Source: Nitrospirota bacterium (lineage in GTDB: Bacteria > Nitrospirota > Thermodesulfovibrionia > Thermodesulfovibrionales > JdFR-88). From it: a DNA stretch of 9,299 bases. The stretch covers positions 1 through 9,299 of the forward strand of contig JAJYJB010000084.1 of assembly GCA_021789735.1 (NCBI GenBank), in the 5' to 3' direction. The notes under the pieces are model-generated. The model was not told the DNA's origin and did no database searches. It saw only the letters and a list, made by a program, of their open reading frames with translations. The position numbers were made by a program, and so were the translations under genes. Numbering within the stretch: the stretch's first letter is position 1; every line of letters begins with the position of its first letter. Below are positions 4,686 through 9,299 of the stretch, piece after piece.

Positions 4686-7079
4686 TCAACGGTCCTGCCC
4701 GCTGTAAAAATCCCTGGCGGGTCTGCCCACATAGTAGCCCTGGTCATAAACTATTCCGGCCTGTCTTACGGCCCTCATGATATCTTCATCCTCAACGTAT
4801 TCGGCGACCGTCTTGATGCCGAATTCCCTGCATAGCGCCACCATGGCCTTCACCAGCGCCATGTCCCTTGCATCGGAGATCATGTTCTTTATGAATTCCC
4901 CTTCGATCTTCACAAAGTCTATCGGGAACCGCTTGATATACTGGAATGACGAAAAACCGGAGCCGAAGTCGTCTATCGCAAAATTAAAACCCTCGGCCTT
5001 CAGGTCCCGCACGAACTTCTCCAGAAGAGAGATGTTCTTGACCGTGTCCCTTTCTGTGATCTCAAATACTATCCTGCGGTGGTCCATGCCGTAATTTTTG
5101 GCCAGCTTCAGCACGCCCGGAATGAATTCCCTGAGGATCAGGGACTTGGGCGACAGATTGACGAACAGGAGTCCGTCATAACCCTCTTCCCGCACCTTCA
5201 GGAAGGCCTTTTCCATGACTATTTGGTCCAGCTTGCTTATCACCGCCAGCCTCTCGGCGATCTCTATGAACTCCCCCGCCGCCAGAATGCCCTTGTCCGT
5301 CTGGAGCCTGCATAGGACCTCATGGCATTCGACCCTGCCCGTCTCCATGTTGACGATCGGCTGAAAGTAGGGGATGACCCTTTTTTCTTCGAGCGCCTTA
5401 GTGACGATCGCGGACATTTCCCCTACCGCTCTGAATACCTCGACTATGTCCTCCTCGGTGGGGATGATGATCGTGTCCTTCCCCCCGCTTTTCGCCTTGT
5501 ACATCATGTTGTCGGCAAACAGGAAAAGATCCTTTGCCGTTGTGGCATGAATGGGATAAACGGAAAAACCGATGGAGGCAGTGGCCTTCACAGTTACCCC
5601 GTCAATCGTGGAAAAGGATACTGCGCTGATATTCTCCCTGAGCCTGTTGGCGACAAAAAAAGCCTGCGCCTCATCGGCGTCCTGAAGAATGACGGCAAAT
5701 TCGTCGCCCCCGTACCTGGAGAGGATATCGCCGGTCCTCAGGGTATTTTGCATCGCGGCGGCGATCTCCGTAAGGAAACGGTCACCGGCCATATGCCCGT
5801 GCGAGTCGTTGATGTTCTTGAAATTGTCCAGGTCTATTACGAGCACCGCAAACTTGTACCCGTAGCGATCCGCCCTGCCTATCTCATACCCCAGCAATTC
5901 CCAGAACAGCCTCTGGTTATAAAGATTGGTCAGGGGGTCCCTTGTCGCGTAATATGCAAGGTCCATGGTGTACTTGGAGATGGCCTTAATGGAGCCCACA
6001 ACATTCAAGAGGGTGGTCAATATGCTGTCGATGGCAAGCGAGCGGACGGGGTCCCCCGCCAGTGACGGATGTATGCCTATTCCGGCCACTCCCTGGATAG
6101 TGGGGTTCTGGACCAGCAGGGCTTTGGTCTTCAGCACAATGTCCTCTTCATTTATGTCCGCCGGAGCGGGGAATTCGGACATTATGTTATGTTTGATCTT
6201 GAGAGCGGGAGAGTTGCCCATGCCCTCGCTTATACCGGAGACCTCCCGGCGGACGGCCTTTTCGACGGCCCAGAAGATATCGAGATCGTACAGCTCATTG
6301 TTGACCTGAAAAACGGAAAAGAGCACACATGCGTCGATTACCGTGTTGATCTCGCACAGCAGGCGATGGACGTGTTCCTTCCAGTCCCTGACCACTTCTG
6401 AGGTGATGACGAATTTCTCCAGCACCTGGAGCTCGAATTCGAGAGTCTTTCTGTCTACCGCAACATCCCTGATGCGCCCCGCGAAGCAGCCCAGCTCCGT
6501 CAGTATGCTGTTGAACTCAACAAACCCTATGCATTGGCCGGAACGGTCCATTTCGAGCTTTGTCAGGTCTCCGACGCTGCTTACAGCGCGTATTTTTTCA
6601 AGGAACAGTTTTGTTGAACAGTTGATCTTCGCCTTCAGCACGGTCGAGATGACGCCGGCCATGATAAACGGTATTGGGGACAGGACCAGGAAAAAGAATG
6701 TAAATTTTCTTTTTATGCGGGCAATTGAGAGCTCAGCGCTCCGCATGCGGCCTGTTCCCGGCCCGCGCCCGGTTTCATTCGCCATGTATTCAGGGACCGT
6801 CATATTTGCCCTCCCTTGATAGGCCGGACGGGGAGCTGCTTCGCGCGCATAAATGAAAAAAGCGATCACCAGGGCCAAATTGAAGCTGAGAAAGGAAACG
6901 GCGAGGGTGGACACGCAGACAAAGGACTTAAGCCGGTACTGCCTTTTTAAGACTGTCCGGGCCAGGGGCTCCCCGGCATAGCGCAACATTGCTTTTTCTA
7001 TATTCCCGAAAAATTCAAATACTCTTCTCACTTGATGCCACCTCGTCATTTTCAGCAAAAAATGCCACATGTCCCACAC
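4686..7079 (-). CDS. Membrane-bound GGDEF-EAL cyclic-di-GMP synthase/phosphodiesterase with HAMP-like and unrecognised sensory region
   Basis: A 797-residue protein in its longest frame. Two hydrophobic segments (about 52-77 and 125-149) flank a short loop, followed by a HAMP-like stretch (about 150-205, with GDLTKLEMDRS) and an unrecognised region (206-370) rich in conserved-looking aromatic residues. The GGDEF domain (about 373-540) has DPLTNLYN, the metal-binding DLDNFKNIND, the active-site GGDEF (457-461) and an RxxD inhibitory site (448-451) five residues before it. The EAL domain (about 555-790) reads E-V-L in place of E-A-L (587-589) but keeps NLSPKSL, EITE, IDDFGSGFSS, FVKIE and AEYVE. 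Both activities may therefore be functional. It lies 211 bases downstream of the hemerythrin gene on the same strand. The GTG at 7079 has no ribosome site. A GTG at 7031, preceded by GAGGTGG, is the better-supported start and would give 781 residues. Confidence 0.95.
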   Translation of the reverse strand: MWDMWHFLLKMTRWHQVRRVFEFFGNIEKAMLRYAGEPLARTVLKRQYRLKSFVCVSTLAVSFLSFNLALVIAFFIYAREAAPRPAYQGRANMTVPEYMANETGRGPGTGRMRSAELSIARIKRKFTFFFLVLSPIPFIMAGVISTVLKAKINCSTKLFLEKIRAVSSVGDLTKLEMDRSGQCIGFVEFNSILTELGCFAGRIRDVAVDRKTLEFELQVLEKFVITSEVVRDWKEHVHRLLCEINTVIDACVLFSVFQVNNELYDLDIFWAVEKAVRREVSGISEGMGNSPALKIKHNIMSEFPAPADINEEDIVLKTKALLVQNPTIQGVAGIGIHPSLAGDPVRSLAIDSILTTLLNVVGSIKAISKYTMDLAYYATRDPLTNLYNQRLFWELLGYEIGRADRYGYKFAVLVIDLDNFKNINDSHGHMAGDRFLTEIAAAMQNTLRTGDILSRYGGDEFAVILQDADEAQAFFVANRLRENISAVSFSTIDGVTVKATASIGFSVYPIHATTAKDLFLFADNMMYKAKSGGKDTIIIPTEEDIVEVFRAVGEMSAIVTKALEEKRVIPYFQPIVNMETGRVECHEVLCRLQTDKGILAAGEFIEIAERLAVISKLDQIVMEKAFLKVREEGYDGLLFVNLSPKSLILREFIPGVLKLAKNYGMDHRRIVFEITERDTVKNISLLEKFVRDLKAEGFNFAIDDFGSGFSSFQYIKRFPIDFVKIEGEFIKNMISDARDMALVKAMVALCREFGIKTVAEYVEDEDIMRAVRQAGIVYDQGYYVGRPARDFYSGQDR
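7038..7044 (-). promoter_or_regulatory. Ribosome binding site favouring the 7031 start of the GGDEF-EAL gene
   Basis: On the minus strand this reads GAGGTGG, six bases before an in-frame GTG at 7029-7031. Starts further upstream (GTG 7079, ATG 7070, ATG 7049) have no comparable site. The first 16 residues of the long frame are therefore doubtful. Confidence 0.5.
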
Positions 7080-7094
7080 ACGCGATCATACGGT

Positions 7095-7182
7095 CCGGGC
7101 GCTTATAGGCCCGGCAGGGGAACCCCCGCTCACCGCTTCAGACCTGCTTACTTTCCCGTTCAGATCGAGAGCGCGATCTGAA
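7095..7182. repeat. Two inverted repeats in the hemerythrin to GGDEF-EAL gap
   Basis: CCGGGC (7095-7100) pairs with GCCCGG (7109-7114). TTCAGATCG (7159-7167) pairs with CGATCTGAA (7174-7182) across a 6-base loop. The second is a perfect 9-bp stem and is symmetrical enough to be an operator as well as an RNA hairpin. On the leftward transcript neither is followed by a U run. A run of nine U occurs before them (7207-7215 on the minus strand) without its own stem. They may set the relative expression of the two genes. Confidence 0.5.
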
Positions 7183-7290
7183 TTGCCCCAAACTCACGCC
7201 CTCCGCAAAAAAAAAGAGTTATTTCATCCTGATTTTTAATAAGCCCATGCGATGCTCCGTCATTTTTAGCAGATCAACCCCGCCTCAGCG

Positions 7291-7698
7291 TCAGGACACG
7301 CCCTTGCCTAGAAGGAAAGGGGCATATTTCTGGTCCGTGCCCCTGATGTGCGTAATAAGCCAGTCCTTGAGGAACTGCATGACCTCGACGGTTATGAGAT
7401 ACTTGCCGCATTTGAAGTCATCATTGAGCTTTAGCACCTTTTGAGCGAACCCTTCATGTTCTTTTTTATGGAACGCGTATCCAGGGAACCCGCAGGTTGC
7501 CATAAGCCTTTCCTCATTTGAGAAGTGCGTTATGGTATAGGCGGCTAGCTCGTTCAGGACCTTGCCAAGCACATCCTGCCCTTTGCCCATCTTCATGGCT
7601 TCGTGCAGGACGTTGATATAGGAAATAAGCTTCTTGTGCTGCTCGTCTATGGAAGCGATGTTGGTGTTCAGGTCAACTGTCCATTCAATTAACGCCAT
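7291..7698 (-). CDS. Bacteriohemerythrin (di-iron oxygen-binding protein)
   Basis: A 135-residue single-domain hemerythrin, the usual length of bacterial members. All seven di-iron ligands are present at canonical spacing: His21 (IDEQHKKL), His58 and Glu62 (THFSNEERLM), His77 and His81 (HKKEHEGF), His117 and Asp122 (HIRGTDQKY). These match the positions known for the Methylococcus capsulatus protein almost exactly. The family binds O2 reversibly between the two irons and serves in oxygen delivery, storage, sensing or detoxification. There is no signal peptide, so it should be cytosolic. The ATG at 7698 has a GGGGGA element close upstream. It is the first gene of a leftward set continuing to the GGDEF-EAL protein and the XRE regulator, and is divergent from the LuxR-type gene. 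The upstream A-rich leader contains a hairpin. Confidence 0.97.
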   Translation of the reverse strand: MALIEWTVDLNTNIASIDEQHKKLISYINVLHEAMKMGKGQDVLGKVLNELAAYTITHFSNEERLMATCGFPGYAFHKKEHEGFAQKVLKLNDDFKCGKYLITVEVMQFLKDWLITHIRGTDQKYAPFLLGKGVS

Positions 7699-7756
7699 AA
7701 TGTTCCCCCATGAAGCTTTTTTGTTTTTTTATTTTTTGTCTTTTTTTTCACAAAGC

Positions 7757-7784
7757 AAAGAGGCCCTCGCTCGCCTCTTTTTTT
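7757..7784 (+). terminator. Intrinsic-terminator-like hairpin with U tail, no obvious + strand gene before it
   Basis: AAAGAGGC (7757-7764) pairs with GCCTCTTT (7773-7780) across an 8-base loop. The T run extends through 7784, giving a seven-T tail on the + strand. No + strand gene ends here: the nearest coding sequence to the left is the minus-strand hemerythrin. It may stop antisense or read-through transcription, or end a small RNA. On the minus strand the same stem would fold in the hemerythrin 5' leader. Confidence 0.5.
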
Positions 7785-7797
7785 AAGGCTGCAGACA

Positions 7798-7806
7798 AAT
7801 ATAGCA
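7798..7806 (-). promoter_or_regulatory. Candidate extended -10 promoter for the hemerythrin gene
   Basis: On the minus strand TGC-TATATT forms an extended -10 element. No convincing -35 box is found at the right distance. Transcription would start near 7791, giving a leader of about 93 bases. That leader would contain the 7757-7780 hairpin and then an A-rich stretch made by near-continuous T runs (7717-7748 on the + strand). The surrounding CCTTTTACAAAAGG (7810-7823) is a small palindrome that could be an operator. Confidence 0.35.
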
Positions 7807-7884
7807 CAGCCTTTTACAAAAGGAATCCTACTTTGGTTGGGTTGTTTTAGCCGCCAGAAATGGTTTAATAAATATGTGGGATGC

Positions 7885-7913
7885 TTGACAAATGTCAGAA
7901 TATGTTTTAAACA
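7885..7913 (+). promoter_or_regulatory. Candidate sigma70 promoter of the LuxR-type gene with palindrome over the -35 box
   Basis: A consensus TTGACA (7885-7890) is followed after 17 bases by TAAACA (7908-7913), a poor -10. The dyad TGACA-AA-TGTCA (7886-7897) overlaps the -35 box, a position where a bound regulator would repress. The promoter lies in the 349-base region between divergent genes (7699-8047). If used, transcription would begin near 7920, shortly before a 34-codon ORF. Confidence 0.4.
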
Positions 7914-7943
7914 AGATAGATAAGGTCCGGTTTTTGGATTAAG

Positions 7944-8048
7944 ATGATTTTTTGCAGACTTGAACTGATCGGCAGAGACAAAACGTGGAAAGAGGCGGTA
8001 ATACTCACGCCTTTTTCAAATGAGGAACTGGAGGAAACGGCTGTCTGA
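7944..8048 (+). CDS. Small 34-residue ORF overlapping the LuxR-type start (candidate leader peptide)
   Basis: An ATG at 7944 opens a 34-codon frame that begins MIFCRLELIGRDKTWKEAV and ends with TGA at 8046-8048. The final A is the first base of the next gene's ATG (TGATG). Such overlap is a classic sign of translational coupling. The ORF contains the GGAGG (8030-8034) that would serve the downstream start, so ribosomes translating it would pass over that site. Its own ribosome site is weak (GGA about seven bases upstream). The peptide has no recognised family; its composition (charged, amphipathic, no low complexity) is protein-like. It could equally be a chance frame or the remnant of a longer gene. 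Confidence 0.38.
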   Translation: MIFCRLELIGRDKTWKEAVILTPFSNEELEETAV

Positions 8049-9052
8049 TGGTCCTTTCCTGCAGAGATTACAGGAAGGCATTGGATATAATCGATGCCAT
8101 CTATTCGATCCCGGATCAAAAGGCGATGATCCGGCAGGTTTGCGAAGAACTGAGGAAGTTCATCGGCATCCACAGCGCGGTCTTTGTCTCCTCGGACCCC
8201 AAGACAAGGGAATTCCATTTCAGCGGGTACGAGGTATTCAACAACAGCGAGGAATCCATGCTCACATATCTCGCCCACTTCGCGATGAATGACCCTTTCA
8301 TGTCAAACGGCTGGTTCAAACACCATTTTAACGAGGCGGCCAGAATTACGGACATGGTGCCCGGGCTTGGCGAGACCGGGTTCGCCCGCGATTTTCTCAT
8401 CCCCGTTGCCTCCGTATTTTACGGTCTCGGCGCGTGGCTCCGGGCACAGGGCGATATGGTCGGGATATTTATCGCCAACAGGCAGAAGCATGAGCGCGAT
8501 TTCAGCCGCCGCGACCAGGAGATCGTAAATATCCTCCTGCCCCATGTGGCAATGGCTATCCGCAATATTGAATTGATAGGCGGCCGGGACCCCCTCAAGG
8601 AGGCTTGCGGCGTCATCATGAGGGATGAGGCGGGCTTGCCTGTTTTCATGAACGATGCCGCCAGGCAGGCCATAAAAGGGACCTCCGCGGAGCATATCCC
8701 CGACCCAGGGCTCGGTTCGGGGGCGGCCTTTTTTAAAAACGGCTCCAGTACGTTCAGAGTGCGCACCGTGCCGTTATGCAACAGGAATAAAAAAGGGAAA
8801 TTCATACTCCTTGAGCCCCATCCGCCCTCACACAGGCTGGACCCTGGCCTTGACCGCTTCAATCTGAGCCGCCGGGAAAAGGAGATCGCCGTGCTCGTCA
8901 TCCAGGGCCATTCCAACCGGGAGATCGCGGAAAGGCTTTCTATCAGGGAGCAAACCGTGAAAGGCCACCTGAACAACATATTCGGCAAATTCGAGATAAG
9001 GCGGAGAAGCGAACTTGCCGCCGTGGCCCTTGGGTTGCGCAGTACGGCCTGA
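8048..9052 (+). CDS. LuxR-family transcriptional regulator with GAF-like and PAS-like sensory regions
   Basis: A 334-residue protein. The C-terminus (about 271-331) is a LuxR/FixJ-type HTH: LSRREKEIAVLVIQGHSNRE, EIAERLSIREQTVKGHLNNI, then FGKFEIRRRSELAAVAL. All helix positions fit the family. Residues about 22-175 look GAF-like (FIGIHSAVFVSSDP, then VGIFIANRQKHERDFSRRDQEIVNILLPHVAMAI). Residues about 183-256 look PAS-like (ACGVIMRDEAGLPVFMNDAARQAI). There is no receiver domain with a phosphorylatable Asp, so it probably senses a ligand or redox cue directly. The segment YLAHFAMNDPFMSNGW recalls the H-x6-DPF pattern of some other LuxR N-termini; acyl-homoserine-lactone binding is not established. 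The ATG at 8048 is the only good start, with GGAGG 13 bases upstream. Divergence from the hemerythrin gene makes that cluster an obvious candidate target. Confidence 0.93.
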   Translation: MVLSCRDYRKALDIIDAIYSIPDQKAMIRQVCEELRKFIGIHSAVFVSSDPKTREFHFSGYEVFNNSEESMLTYLAHFAMNDPFMSNGWFKHHFNEAARITDMVPGLGETGFARDFLIPVASVFYGLGAWLRAQGDMVGIFIANRQKHERDFSRRDQEIVNILLPHVAMAIRNIELIGGRDPLKEACGVIMRDEAGLPVFMNDAARQAIKGTSAEHIPDPGLGSGAAFFKNGSSTFRVRTVPLCNRNKKGKFILLEPHPPSHRLDPGLDRFNLSRREKEIAVLVIQGHSNREIAERLSIREQTVKGHLNNIFGKFEIRRRSELAAVALGLRSTA

Positions 9053-9066
9053 AGAAGGCGGGTTTA

Positions 9067-9123
9067 ATGGTTCAGGAGGTTAAATTTGATCGAAGCCGCC
9101 GTTCGTGGTCCTCTTGCTGCTGA
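9067..9123 (+). CDS. 18-residue candidate leader peptide ending Cys-Cys
   Basis: ATG at 9067, 14 bases after the LuxR-type stop, with GAAGG eight bases upstream, encodes MVQEVKFDRSRRSWSSCC and stops at 9121-9123. Two adjacent Cys codons (TGC TGC) directly before the stop, followed by RNA able to form mutually incompatible pairings, resemble a ribosome-stalling leader. This is inference: a frame this short can arise by chance. Confidence 0.3.
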   Translation: MVQEVKFDRSRRSWSSCC

Positions 9124-9235
9124 TGAAATGAAATGCTGTTTCAGCGGAAGGCGGCGGACCACTGACGGGGGTGGAAAGGCTTTATTTTTAATTTTTTATA
9201 AAAAAAGGGACTCAGCGAGAATATTATGCAGATAA
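9086..9235 (+). CDS. Alternative 49-codon TTG-start ORF overlapping the Rrf2 start
   Basis: A perfect AGGAGGT (9074-9080) stands five bases before an in-frame TTG at 9086, opening 49 codons that end at TAA 9233-9235, ten bases into the Rrf2 gene. The product also contains a Cys-Cys pair and is Arg/Lys-rich. It has no recognised family. It competes with the 18-codon ORF and both may be spurious. It is recorded because the ribosome site is so good and nothing else explains it. Confidence 0.2.
   Translation: MIEAAVRGPLAADEMKCCFSGRRRTTDGGGKALFLIFYKKRDSARILCR
9095..9162 (+). promoter_or_regulatory. Structured leader with two complementary pairs in 1-2-1'-2' order
   Basis: GCCGCC (9095-9100) is complementary to GGCGGC (9150-9155), and GTGGTCC (9105-9111) to GGACCAC (9156-9162). 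The order left-left-right-right means the pairs cannot both form as nested hairpins: they make either a pseudoknot or alternative structures. Between them GCTGA (9118-9122) can pair with TCAGC (9140-9144). CCAC (9159-9162) can also pair with GTGG (9171-9174). Downstream come T-rich bases (9181-9197). This fits a cis-regulatory RNA element, but the pairing is untested. Confidence 0.4.
9192..9205 (+). promoter_or_regulatory. AT-only palindrome with candidate -10 box before the Rrf2 gene
   Basis: TTTTTTATAAAAAA (9192-9205) is a perfect 14-base palindrome containing TATAAA (9197-9202), which could act as a -10 box with a start near 9210. No -35 box is visible. Rrf2 regulators often repress their own promoter, so an operator role is possible. 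Confidence 0.3.
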
Positions 9236-9299
9236 CAAGAGAGACCGATTACGCCATACGGTGCGTATGCTATCTTGCCCAGAGGCCGGCAGAAATAGT
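9226..9299 (+). CDS. Rrf2-family transcriptional regulator, 5' part only
   Basis: Only the first 24 codons lie in the window: MQITRETDYAIRCVCYLAQR and a few more. This is the characteristic start of Rrf2-family winged-helix regulators (the I-T-R-x-x-D-Y-A-I-R opening of the first helix). The family includes IscR, NsrR, RsrR and CymR, sensors of Fe-S clusters, nitric oxide, redox state or cysteine metabolism. The conserved Cys ligands and ligand type would lie beyond the right edge, so the subtype cannot be told. The Cys at residues 13 and 15 is not the usual cluster site. The ATG at 9226 has only a weak GAGA ribosome site. It follows the structured leader and the LuxR-type gene on the same strand. 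The family call is confident despite truncation. Confidence 0.88.
   Translation, partial: MQITRETDYAIRCVCYLAQRPAEI

Noticed and set aside
5322..6065. Long + strand open frame (247 codons) opposite the GGDEF-EAL gene
   Set aside because: It lies entirely antisense to a clear GGDEF/EAL coding region and has no recognisable domain; it reflects the codon bias of the real gene.
7207..7215. Nine-A run (U9 on the leftward transcript) as a hemerythrin terminator
   Set aside because: No stem of useful length directly precedes it on the minus strand.
8303..8988. Minus-strand open frames opposite the LuxR-type gene
   Set aside because: Shadows of a regulator with clear HTH; no ribosome sites or family motifs.
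8048..9052. LuxR-type protein as an acyl-homoserine-lactone quorum receptor
   Set aside because: The N-terminus reads as GAF-like plus PAS-like with only a DPF-type resemblance, it is longer than quorum receptors, and no luxI-type synthase is nearby.

Overview
The window looks like chromosomal DNA of a free-living Gram-negative bacterium. It encodes a secreted beta-rich protein with the look of an outer-membrane barrel, a large cyclic-di-GMP enzyme, a bacteriohemerythrin and an Rrf2 regulator. That mix is common in anaerobic or microaerophilic Desulfobacterota and Nitrospirota, but the placement is a low-confidence inference from gene content. No tRNA, rRNA, CRISPR array, transposase or phage gene was seen.

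Left part (1-4013): a putative outer-membrane protein, possibly cut by the left edge, reads rightward and converges on a leftward osmC peroxidase. A 19-bp perfect inverted repeat separates them. Divergent from osmC is a rightward two-gene unit: an HI0933/BaiN-type flavoprotein overlapping a Maf nucleotide pyrophosphatase by 8 bases. Both genes carry A-rich or purine-rich simple repeats encoding lysine-rich stretches. The one in maf is a 60-base uninterrupted purine run.

Middle part (4120-7698): three genes share the leftward strand. In transcription order they are a bacteriohemerythrin with all seven di-iron ligands, a membrane-bound GGDEF-EAL protein with intact active motifs and I-site, and a small XRE-type DNA-binding protein. 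Hairpins without U-tails sit in both gaps. Oxygen or redox sensing feeding cyclic-di-GMP control is the natural hypothesis, but the sequence does not prove it.

Right part (7699-9299): a roughly 350-base region separates the hemerythrin from a divergent LuxR-type regulator (GAF-like, PAS-like, HTH). It holds candidate promoters for both directions, a palindrome over a consensus -35 box, an apparent orphan terminator and a 34-codon small ORF whose stop overlaps the luxR-type start. After the regulator comes a structured leader. It contains an 18-codon ORF ending Cys-Cys-stop and two complementary pairs in pseudoknot order. It is followed by the first 24 codons of an Rrf2-family regulator cut by the right edge.

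The most original leads are the two small-ORF leaders (before the LuxR-type and Rrf2 genes), the hemerythrin/cyclic-di-GMP/XRE cluster, and the repeat tracts in the flavoprotein-maf pair.
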